Shown here: piece after piece, positions 16,938 through 23,378 of the stretch
Layout: every line of letters starts with the position of its first letter
Position numbering within the stretch: the first letter of the stretch is position 1
NCBI GenBank assembly: GCA_012510935.1
Contig: JAAZHB010000120.1
Location: forward strand, 1 to 23,378
Source: Clostridiales bacterium
GTDB taxonomy: Bacteria; Bacillota_A; Clostridia; Peptostreptococcales; Anaerovoracaceae
Reading direction: 5' to 3'
DNA: 23,378 nt
Program-made: the position numbers and the translations under genes
The notes under the pieces: generated by a model
What the model was told of the DNA's origin: nothing
Seen by the model: only the letters and a program-made list of their open reading frames with translations
Databases searched by the model: none

Positions 16938-17936
16938 CTATCTATCTTTTAAATTGTTATATAATTTGATAGCATACCTGTCAGTCATTCCGGAAATGAA
17001 ATCCTTAACTGCCACTGCTTTCCCATCTTCAGTTACAATATCTTTGTAAAAACTTGGCAACTCATCTGGATTCTTAATGTAATGCGAATACAAAGAACTA
17101 ATAATTACTTCTGCCTTACTCATATTGACTTCCAATAGAACCTTCTCGTTATTATATACATTTGTAAACATATATGTTCTAAGCTTAAGCAAAGCAGCTT
17201 CAACTTCTGGTGAAAGGGAAATTTTTTTCCGCCCTTCGCTAAAAGAGCTAAGATCTACAACAAGCTTATTAATTCTTTGCGAATGGGTAAAACCTAAGAC
17301 ATCAAGTGCGTCAGCAGGCAAATCATGAATAGAAATCACGTTGCTTCGCACTGCATCATCGATATCATGATTAACATATGCAATTCTATCACAAATCTTG
17401 ACTATTTGCCCCTCTCTAGTTATTGGAGTAGTCTCACCTCTATGATTAAGTATTCCATCTCTAACCTCTTTTGTTAAATTCAGTCCTCTACGGCTTGGAG
17501 TCGGCTCTAGCTTATCTACGGTTCTAAGGCTTTGAACATTGTGTGCAAAACCTCCCTCATGAATATTATTAAGAATAAATTCTCCTGTATGACCGAAAGG
17601 AGTATGACCTAGGTCGTGTCCTAAAGCAATTGCCTCCGCGAGATCCTCGTTATAGCATAGAATTCTCGCAACAGTTCTTGAAACTTGTGCAACTTCAAGT
17701 GTATGGGTAAGTCTAGTTCTAAAATGATCCTCCTCTGCAGTTAGAAAAACCTGTGTCTTATGCATAAGTCTACGAAAAGCTTTAGAATGAATGATTCTAT
17801 CCCTATCTCTTTGAAACTCCGTTCTATATTCACACTTTTCTTCATCAATAACACGGCCAAGCGTGTCAGCGGACTTTGTTGCTAAAGCCGACAAAATCTC
17901 ATATTCTCTTGCTTCAAGCATTTCTCTAGTAAGCAT
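16938..17936 (-). CDS. dgt: dGTPase-like deoxynucleoside triphosphate triphosphohydrolase
   Basis: An HD-domain hydrolase converting a dNTP to deoxynucleoside plus triphosphate, 332 residues from this start. The metal-binding His and Asp residues are visible: His in RTRLTHTLEVAQ, the HD pair and following His residues in GHDLGHTPFGHTGE, and the Asp in NHDIDDAV. The N-terminal YRTEFQRDRDRIIHSKAFRRL block is typical of the bacterial Dgt-like group. The open frame continues upstream to 18020 but that part lies inside dut; the ATG at 17936 has AGGAG at the end of dut and is one base past the dut stop, so this start is strongly preferred. With dut it probably shapes the dNTP pool ahead of primase. 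Confidence 0.93.
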   Translation of the reverse strand: MLTREMLEAREYEILSALATKSADTLGRVIDEEKCEYRTEFQRDRDRIIHSKAFRRLMHKTQVFLTAEEDHFRTRLTHTLEVAQVSRTVARILCYNEDLAEAIALGHDLGHTPFGHTGEFILNNIHEGGFAHNVQSLRTVDKLEPTPSRRGLNLTKEVRDGILNHRGETTPITREGQIVKICDRIAYVNHDIDDAVRSNVISIHDLPADALDVLGFTHSQRINKLVVDLSSFSEGRKKISLSPEVEAALLKLRTYMFTNVYNNEKVLLEVNMSKAEVIISSLYSHYIKNPDELPSFYKDIVTEDGKAVAVKDFISGMTDRYAIKLYNNLKDR

Positions 17937-17937
17937 A

Positions 17938-18366
17938 TTATACTCCTGTGTGACCAAAGCCGTCTTCACCTCTATCAGTATCTGATAGCTCCACGCATAC
18001 ATCAAATGTGACCTTCTCATATCTTGCTATTACTAGCTGAGCAATTCTATCTCCATCATTTATTACAAATGGTTCCTTGCCTAGATTTATTAGAGGCACT
18101 TTAAGTTCTCCTCTATAGTCAGCATCAATAGTACCAACACTATTAACAAGCCCAATTCCATGCTTTATTGCAAGGCCAGATCTTGCTCTAACCTGTCCCT
18201 CGTAATTATCAGGAATCTCAACGAAAATCCCAGTTGGAACAAGCATTCTATCAAAAGGTTCCAGAGTAATTGGTTCTTCAATATAGGCTTGCAAATCAAC
18301 TCCAGCGGCCCCACTTGTTGCATACTTCGGTACTCTTCCACTAAGCGACTTAATTTTAAGATTCAT
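17938..18366 (-). CDS. dut: dUTP diphosphatase (dUTPase)
   Basis: Hydrolyses dUTP to dUMP, keeping uracil out of DNA and feeding dTMP synthesis; active as a trimer. 142 residues, normal length. All five trimeric dUTPase motifs are present in order: [39 protein letters not shown] and the C-terminal [10 protein letters not shown]. The last differs slightly from the usual RGxGGFGSTG arm, with Asp and His at two positions. The ATG at 18366 has AGGTGG upstream. It lies 8 bases after the M16 protease and one base before dgt. Confidence 0.96.
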   Translation of the reverse strand: MNLKIKSLSGRVPKYATSGAAGVDLQAYIEEPITLEPFDRMLVPTGIFVEIPDNYEGQVRARSGLAIKHGIGLVNSVGTIDADYRGELKVPLINLGKEPFVINDGDRIAQLVIARYEKVTFDVCVELSDTDRGEDGFGHTGV

Positions 18367-18374
18367 AAAACCAC

Positions 18375-19595
18375 CTATGCGCCTGTTACATTAACAAAGA
18401 AATAGTTTTCTGGAATAGAAATAAGCTTTTTAGTTTCTTCAAGATCCGAAAGTGATATCGATTCAAGTTCCTCAATCATCTCATCCTGAGTCTTACATTT
18501 TCCAAATTCAATGAAGTTCTGACCATTACCTGTCATTCTTGACTTAATGCTCTCCTGAGAAAAGATATAATTTGCTTTCATCATTTCCTTGGCACTTTCG
18601 AATTCTTTCTCACTAATCGGCAGCTCCCCAAGCCTCTTAATCTCTTCAATAATAGCCTTTTTACCATCGTCAACCTTAGACTTTGCAACACCAGCATATA
18701 TTACGAAAGCTCCTGTATTATTATAAAAACCATTCATTGAATATACTGAATATGCTAAACCTTTGCTCTCCCTTACACTTTGGAATAGTCTCGAAGACAT
18801 TCCTCCGCCAAATAAAGTGCTAATAAGACCAAGCTTATATCTATTGTTATCTGTTGCACAAACTGTTCTAACGCCAAAAACTATATGAGACTGCTCAATA
18901 TCTTTCTTTACTTTTATTGCCATTGGTGCTGAACTAGGCACTCCGAAGTCATCTTTCCTTTGCTTGCTAGGAAGTCGTTCAAATTTCTTGTTGAAGAAGT
19001 CAACTACCTCAGTTTCATTAAATGAGCCTGCAACTGAAACTACAAGTGCATCTTTAGTATAATGTTCTCCATAGTACTTTCTAACCAAGTCTTGTGTGAA
19101 AGAAGATACACTTTCTTTTGAGCCAAGCACTGGATGTGCAAGTGTAGTGCCATCAAATAGATTGCCTTCAAGGACATCTACCGCAACCCCATCTGGTTCA
19201 TCATTACTCATATTGATTTCTTCAATTACTACTAGCTTTTCCTTCTCCATCTCATCTTTATCGAAAAGTGGATTCTCGATCATATCAGTAAGAATATCGC
19301 AAGCAGTTAAAAGATGATTGTCTAGGCATTTTACATAAAAGCAAGTCTTCTCTTTGCCTGTAAAAGCATTAATCTCTCCGCCTAATCCATCGATTTCATC
19401 AACTATCTCAAATGCTGTACGATTCTTTGTTCCCTTGAAAAGCATATGTTCAATGTAATGCGAGATACCCTCTTCTTCGGATTTCTCATTTATAGCACCA
19501 GTTTTGCAGAAAATTCCAACGCTAGAAGACTTAAAGTCAGCCATGTGTTCCAGAATAAGTGTAATTCCTGAATTTAGTTTAATTGTTTTAATCAA
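18375..19595 (-). CDS. M16 family zinc peptidase (pitrilysin/processing-peptidase type)
   Basis: A single-module M16B protease of about 407 residues. The inverted zinc motif HYIEH (His46, Glu49 and His50 from the chosen start) and the distant glutamate in VVIEEINMS about 76 residues later are intact, so it should be active. The second half has the [18 protein letters not shown] motif typical of the family. Relatives include Bacillus MlpA/YmxG, often encoded near pnp or dut. No signal peptide. I favour a TTG start at 19595 because AGGAG lies exactly 7 bases upstream and homologues start with this strand; ATGs at 19601 and 19610 are alternatives with poorly placed ribosome sites. It overlaps the end of the upstream unknown gene by 8 bases. 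Confidence 0.9.
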   Translation of the reverse strand: MIKTIKLNSGITLILEHMADFKSSSVGIFCKTGAINEKSEEEGISHYIEHMLFKGTKNRTAFEIVDEIDGLGGEINAFTGKEKTCFYVKCLDNHLLTACDILTDMIENPLFDKDEMEKEKLVVIEEINMSNDEPDGVAVDVLEGNLFDGTTLAHPVLGSKESVSSFTQDLVRKYYGEHYTKDALVVSVAGSFNETEVVDFFNKKFERLPSKQRKDDFGVPSSAPMAIKVKKDIEQSHIVFGVRTVCATDNNRYKLGLISTLFGGGMSSRLFQSVRESKGLAYSVYSMNGFYNNTGAFVIYAGVAKSKVDDGKKAIIEEIKRLGELPISEKEFESAKEMMKANYIFSQESIKSRMTGNGQNFIEFGKCKTQDEMIEELESISLSDLEETKKLISIPENYFFVNVTGA

Positions 19596-20127
19596 TGTCA
19601 TTCTCCTCATCAAAAGCGTCGCTTACTATATCGCTTACCCTTACATCATAGCCGTCCGAATCATATAAATATGCCATTCTAAAATCATAATTATACTTAT
19701 CTCCAAGCATCTTTGATGCCTTTACATTATATCTTGCATCTCTTACATTTATTTCATTTTCATTATCAATATCGTAAACAAGCGAATCCTGTACGTACCA
19801 CTTCCTAAATTTCATAATTTCTGAAGCAATTCTATCAACTGTTACCTCATCAATATCTTCTGTAAATAAGCCAGCGAAGATTCTATGGATTGAATCAGTT
19901 GTAATGTAAATATCAGTATCTTCATCAGGAAGATCTTTAAGTAGTTCTTCAAAATAGTCATCCATTAACGGCTTAAATACATCAATGTCAACTTCAGTTA
20001 CGAGGTCTCTTATTAGTTCCTCTTCAATATATTCATCTTCTTCAAGAAGTGCTTGCATATTCTCGTAATAAACAAACTCTTCCATGTCATCGATATCTAA
20101 TAATGTATATAATATGGTTTTATCCAT
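19588..20127 (-). CDS. Acidic protein of unknown function
   Basis: I do not recognise this 179-residue protein. It is extremely acidic: 32 Asp and 20 Glu against about 16 Lys plus Arg. It is also rich in Tyr and hydrophobic residues spaced as in amphipathic helices, which suggests a folded, mostly helical N-terminal half rather than disorder. No membrane segment, signal peptide, cysteine cluster or catalytic motif is seen; there are no Cys residues. It begins at ATG 20127 with AGGGGTG about 12 bases upstream, has its own promoter, and overlaps the M16 protease start. Position and overlap make it the first gene of the operon leading to dnaG and rpoD. It is a real gene by ribosome site, spacing and codon texture; function unknown. 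Confidence 0.8.
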   Translation of the reverse strand: MDKTILYTLLDIDDMEEFVYYENMQALLEEDEYIEEELIRDLVTEVDIDVFKPLMDDYFEELLKDLPDEDTDIYITTDSIHRIFAGLFTEDIDEVTVDRIASEIMKFRKWYVQDSLVYDIDNENEINVRDARYNVKASKMLGDKYNYDFRMAYLYDSDGYDVRVSDIVSDAFDEENDID

Positions 20128-20129
20128 CG

Positions 20130-20158
20130 TTCAAATTTCACCCCTTTTATGATATAAT
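20130..20158 (+). promoter_or_regulatory. Promoter of pepF (rightward)
   Basis: -35 TTCAAA (20130-20135), 17-base spacer, perfect -10 TATAAT (20153-20158). The predicted start near 20165 leaves a leader of about 30 bases with GGAG before the pepF ATG. Confidence 0.6.
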
Positions 20159-20177
20159 ATCTTAGCAAAATATTATA
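20153..20177. repeat. Perfect 8-bp inverted repeat containing both divergent -10 boxes
   Basis: TATAATAT (20153-20160) and ATATTATA (20170-20177) are exact inverted copies separated by 9 bases. Each arm contains a TATAAT on opposite strands, so the symmetry partly follows from two facing -10 boxes; it may also be an operator. Confidence 0.7.
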
Positions 20178-20180
20178 CCA
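20172..20180 (-). promoter_or_regulatory. Extended -10 promoter of the acidic-protein operon (leftward)
   Basis: Minus strand TGGTATAAT is an extended -10 element (TGn before a perfect TATAAT at 20172-20177). No good -35 is present at the right distance, consistent with extended -10 promoters. The predicted start is near 20165, the same spot as the rightward start. Confidence 0.55.
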
Positions 20181-20195
20181 TATGGAGAAGAATAA

Positions 20196-22001
20196 ATGAA
20201 GAATGGAATAGTAAAAAATAGAAGCGAAATTGCTCAAGAGTTCAAATGGGACATTGAAAGAATGTACCCTAACGAAGCTCTTTTTGACGACGATTTAAAT
20301 ATTAGCATAAGTTTGGCAACCTCACTTTCTGAATTAAAAGGTCATATTATGGATTCGCCAAATTCTCTTTTGGATGCGCTAGAGAAGCATACTGAATCTA
20401 TGCAAAATATTGAGAGAGCTTATACATATTCTCACATGAAGAAAGATGAGGATAATGGGAACACTAAATACAATGAGCTTTATTCGAAGGCTGTATCTAC
20501 ACTTGCAAAGGTTTCTGCCCTTAGTTCTTTTCTTGTACCAGAAATCCTAGAAAGCAATGTTGATACAATTAAAAAATATATTAATGAAGAGCCAAGACTT
20601 GCTCTATACCAATATCTTTTGGATAAAATTATGCTCGAGAAACCACATACACTTTCATCTGATCAGGAGTTCATTCTTGCTTCTCTTAGCGAGACACTTG
20701 ACGCACCAGATGAAATCTTTTCTGCGTTGAATGATGTGGATCTAGTTTTTGGTAAAGTTACAGATGAGAATGGCGAAGTTTGTCCTATTACACATGCAAC
20801 TTTTGTTCATCTTATGGAGTCTGATTCAAGAGAAATTCGAAAGGAAACTTTTGAGAAAATGTATTCGAAATATCGCGAATTAAACAATACAATTTCGACA
20901 GCCTATAACTTTAATGTCAAGACTTCATATATTACTTCTAATCTTCGCAAATACGACTCTTGTCTAGATGCTGCTTTATCAGGAGATAAAATTCCAGCTG
21001 ATGTATATACTAACCTACTTTCTTCAGTTACTGAGGCTCTTCCTTCACTTCACAAATATGTAAGAGTAAGAAAACGTGCACTCAAAATTAATGATTTGCA
21101 TATGTACGATGTGTATAAACCACTTGTAAAACCGCTTAACTCTACCTACACATATGAAGAAGCTGTTGACCTTGCTTGCGAAGCTCTTTTAGTGCTCGGT
21201 GAGGACTATGTTAAAGTCTTCCGTGAAGGAGTTACAACTAAGCATTGGGTTGATATCTATGAGAATAAAGGCAAGACATCTGGAGCTTATAGCTTTGGCT
21301 GCTACGATAGCTACCCATATATTCTAATGAACTTTAGTGGAAAACTAAATGATGTATTTACACTTGTTCACGAAGGCGGACATTCTATGCACTCTTACCT
21401 CTCTCGCAAAAAGCAGCCTTACCTATATGCTGGTCATTCAATTTTTACAGCGGAGGTTGCTAGTACAGTGAATGAAGTGCTATTGATAAAATACCTTCTT
21501 AAGAATTGTGATAACGATGAAATGCGTGCATATCTAATTAATTTCTATATTGATGAATTCAAGTCAACACTCTTTAGACAGACAATGTTTGCTGATTTTG
21601 AGAAGACAGTTCATGAAATTGTCGAAAATGGTGGTTCACTTTCTGCAGAGAGACTTAATCTTGAATATGCTAAACTTAACTCGAAGTTCTTCGGACCATC
21701 TATGCTTGAAGATGATTTTATTCAGTATGAATGGTCTCGCATACCTCATTTCTATAGAGACTTCTATGTTTATCAATATGCCACAGGATATTCTGCTGCA
21801 AATGCTATTGCCGATAAGATATTGACTGAAGGTGGTCAAGCAAGAGATAATTATTTAAAGTTCTTGTCATTAGGTAATTCTGACTATCCAATCAACTTGC
21901 TTAAAATTGCTGGAGTCGATATGAGCTCACCAGAGCCTGTTAACAATGCATTATCAACATTTTCTGCTTTAGTTGACGAATTGGATTCACTAATTAAATA
22001 A
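20196..22001 (+). CDS. pepF: Oligoendopeptidase F (M3B family)
   Basis: Cytoplasmic zinc metalloendopeptidase that cuts short peptides, typically of 7 to 17 residues. 601 residues, normal for the family. The active site HEGGH is at residues 392-396 (LVHEGGHSMHSYL) and the third zinc ligand is in the FTAEVASTVNEVLL helix about 25 residues later. The N-terminal helical domain (about 1-200) and the GAYSFGCYDSYPYILMNF substrate-site block before the zinc motif are typical. The ATG at 20196 follows GGAGAAGAATAA. It is the first gene of the rightward block and is transcribed away from the acidic-protein operon. Confidence 0.96.
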   Translation: MKNGIVKNRSEIAQEFKWDIERMYPNEALFDDDLNISISLATSLSELKGHIMDSPNSLLDALEKHTESMQNIERAYTYSHMKKDEDNGNTKYNELYSKAVSTLAKVSALSSFLVPEILESNVDTIKKYINEEPRLALYQYLLDKIMLEKPHTLSSDQEFILASLSETLDAPDEIFSALNDVDLVFGKVTDENGEVCPITHATFVHLMESDSREIRKETFEKMYSKYRELNNTISTAYNFNVKTSYITSNLRKYDSCLDAALSGDKIPADVYTNLLSSVTEALPSLHKYVRVRKRALKINDLHMYDVYKPLVKPLNSTYTYEEAVDLACEALLVLGEDYVKVFREGVTTKHWVDIYENKGKTSGAYSFGCYDSYPYILMNFSGKLNDVFTLVHEGGHSMHSYLSRKKQPYLYAGHSIFTAEVASTVNEVLLIKYLLKNCDNDEMRAYLINFYIDEFKSTLFRQTMFADFEKTVHEIVENGGSLSAERLNLEYAKLNSKFFGPSMLEDDFIQYEWSRIPHFYRDFYVYQYATGYSAANAIADKILTEGGQARDNYLKFLSLGNSDYPINLLKIAGVDMSSPEPVNNALSTFSALVDELDSLIK

Positions 22002-22029
22002 AATTTCAATTATATAAATGGAGAATAGG

Positions 22030-22833
22030 ATGTCAAAAAAGATTTTTATTTACAAGAATAATAAGACTTATTCAATTGAAACCTACAACACTTTGGTTAA
22101 TATATTGAAAGAAAGAGAATATACGATTATAAACGAATACACCCCAGATATTGACTTAGCTTTTTGCATAGGTGGAGATGGAACTTTCTTAAGCTTTATG
22201 CATAAGTGTCAGTTCCCGACAGCTCCAATTATTGGAGTAAACACAGGACACCTTGGTTTTTTCCAAGAAGCCCTGCCCTCTGAGTTGGAGAAAATTCTCG
22301 ACGCATATGAAGAAGGCAATATTACAATTCAGGTCATAAAGCCAATAAAGGCTAATATTATTACGCCAAAGGATACTTATAATCGAATTGGAATTAATGA
22401 GCTCTTAGTAAGAGGTCCATTATCACACACAACTCATTTCTCGGTATCAATTGATGGGACTCAAGTTCAGGAATTTAGTGGTGATGGAATTCTGCTGTCA
22501 ACCCCTGTAGGCTCAACTGCATACAACTATTCTCTTGGTGGCTCACTAGTTGCACCCGAATTGGATGTAATTCAACTAACACCGGTCGCACCTATGAATA
22601 CAAATGCTTATAGATGCTTCCATTCAAGTGTTTTACTGCCAGCACATAAAACAGTAGTATTTGATAAACTTGATCAGAACCAAGGCGGAAGTATTATTCT
22701 ATCATTCGATGGTAAGACTCACGAATTCTCTTCAGTAACAAAGATTGAAATATCCCAATCAGAAAACGAATTGCATCTTGTTCGCTTCCATGATTACGAT
22801 TACTGGAAAAAACTTACTACTAAGCTCTTGTAA
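22030..22833 (+). CDS. nadK: NAD kinase
   Basis: Phosphorylates NAD to NADP in the cytoplasm, the only route to NADP. 267 residues from the chosen start. The diagnostic GGDGT motif is at residues 48-52 (CIGGDGTFLSF), followed by the INELLVRG segment with the NE motif and the glycine-rich GDGILLSTPVGSTAYN block near residue 160. The ATG at 22030 has GGAG 6 bases upstream; an earlier in-frame ATG at 22018 overlaps that site and is less likely. It lies 28 bases after pepF and is probably co-transcribed with it; an RluA-type gene follows, an order often seen in Firmicutes. Confidence 0.93.
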   Translation: MSKKIFIYKNNKTYSIETYNTLVNILKEREYTIINEYTPDIDLAFCIGGDGTFLSFMHKCQFPTAPIIGVNTGHLGFFQEALPSELEKILDAYEEGNITIQVIKPIKANIITPKDTYNRIGINELLVRGPLSHTTHFSVSIDGTQVQEFSGDGILLSTPVGSTAYNYSLGGSLVAPELDVIQLTPVAPMNTNAYRCFHSSVLLPAHKTVVFDKLDQNQGGSIILSFDGKTHEFSSVTKIEISQSENELHLVRFHDYDYWKKLTTKLL

Positions 22834-22860
22834 GACTTTGCTTCTTACGCTCGTTCTTAC
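22830..22860 (+). repeat. Short direct repeat with alternative hairpin pairing after nadK
   Basis: TTCTTACGC occurs twice 3 bases apart, and GTAAGA at the nadK stop codon can pair with either TCTTAC copy (22843-22848 or 22855-22860). No T-run follows, so it is not a normal terminator. Confidence 0.35.
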
Positions 22861-22905
22861 GCAAATAATGAAGTTAATTTATTATTATTATAGAAAGATT
22901 TATTT

Positions 22906-23378
22906 ATGCCAAAATTTACATATAAAGTAACACAAAATGATGAGGGCCGTACAATCAATCAATTGCTTAGAGCGAATTTCAAGTTTTCGGCTAGATTTAA
23001 GACAAAAATGAAATATCAGAATCTTGTTGATTTAAATGGTATTCCAACCCCGGGCTTTGTCATTCCTTCTGATGGAGATGTTATTGGAGTTAGGCTTCCA
23101 AAGGAGACAAGTGACTTCCCTGCAGAGGATATCCCTATTAAGATTCTCTATGAAGATTCTGATTTAATTATGATTAATAAACAACCTGGTATAATTGTAC
23201 ATCCAACCTCGGGTCATCCCACTGGTACAATCGCCAATGGTATTATGAAATATATGCAAGATTCTTCCCAAGAATTTAAAATAAGATTTGCAAATAGAAT
23301 AGATATGGATACATCAGGGATAGTAATTGTTGCAAAGAATGCAAATGCTCAAAGTGCTATTTCAGCTCAAATGAAGAC
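22906..23378 (+). CDS. RluA/RluD-family pseudouridine synthase, N-terminal part (cut by window edge)
   Basis: The reading frame opens at ATG 22906 and runs off the right edge (about 157 codons visible). The first 80 or so residues look like an S4-type RNA-binding domain (RTINQLLRANFKFSARF). The catalytic domain begins at IKILYEDSDLIMINKQPGIIVHP, a typical RluA-family start. The catalytic motif is RFANRIDMDTSGIVIVAKN; the Asp of RID is the predicted catalytic residue. The family consensus is HRLDxxTSG, so His is replaced by Asn here. It converts specific uridines in 23S rRNA (or tRNA) to pseudouridine; the exact site cannot be told. The ribosome site is weak (AGAAAG). Confidence 0.88.
   Translation, partial: MPKFTYKVTQNDEGRTINQLLRANFKFSARFKTKMKYQNLVDLNGIPTPGFVIPSDGDVIGVRLPKETSDFPAEDIPIKILYEDSDLIMINKQPGIIVHPTSGHPTGTIANGIMKYMQDSSQEFKIRFANRIDMDTSGIVIVAKNANAQSAISAQMK

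Noticed and set aside
17937..18020. 28-residue N-terminal extension of the dgt frame
   Set aside because: It overlaps the dut coding region in another frame, and a good ribosome site supports the start at 17936.
1..23378. CRISPR arrays, insertion sequences, prophage or toxin-antitoxin modules
   Set aside because: No regularly spaced repeats, transposase or integrase motifs, or small paired toxin-like genes were seen; nearly all sequence is accounted for by housekeeping genes.

Overview
The window is A/T-rich bacterial DNA that looks like an anaerobic Firmicute of the class Clostridia. The evidence is the strong AAGGAGG-type ribosome binding sites, the dgt-dnaG-rpoD-trmK gene order, a type A RNase P RNA, a proofreading-deficient DNA polymerase I, and a giant oxygen-sensitive-type 2-hydroxyacyl-CoA dehydratase activase. 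I cannot name the genus from sequence alone. Almost every gene is an ordinary chromosomal housekeeping gene; I see no transposon, prophage, CRISPR array or resistance cassette.

Everything from 1 to about 20130 is transcribed leftward (minus strand); everything from 20196 to the right edge is transcribed rightward. Read in the leftward direction, the first block is an acidic protein of unknown function, an M16 zinc protease, dUTPase (dut), a dNTP triphosphohydrolase (dgt), primase (dnaG), the main sigma factor (rpoD), tRNA m1A22 methyltransferase (trmK) and a YkvI-type membrane protein. These genes are tightly packed, with overlaps or gaps of a few bases except for a 76-base gap after rpoD, and probably form one long operon for replication initiation, nucleotide-pool hygiene and transcription. 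It is followed by the RNase P RNA gene (rnpB) with its own promoter, then a 1446-residue double-ATPase activase protein, then yebC with its own promoter.

Between yebC and an OPT-family oligopeptide transporter lies a 317-base gap without a protein gene. It holds what I read as an independently transcribed, rod-folded RNA of about 171 nt, most likely 6S RNA. Its -35 box overlaps the yebC stop codon. After this come the OPT transporter and a P1/S58 self-processing aminopeptidase, separated by a strong hairpin and plausibly a peptide uptake and degradation pair. Then follow polA, coaE and a tRNA-Leu(GAG) gene with its own promoter.

The rightward block begins at a compact divergent promoter region (20130-20180), where both -10 boxes sit inside one perfect inverted repeat. 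It encodes oligoendopeptidase F, NAD kinase and the start of an RluA/RluD-type pseudouridine synthase cut by the window edge.

The most interesting items are the candidate 6S RNA, the mutually overlapping divergent promoters, the orphan giant activase with no dehydratase subunits beside it, and the acidic unknown protein heading the dnaG-rpoD operon. I found no convincing evidence of a wholly new multi-gene system.
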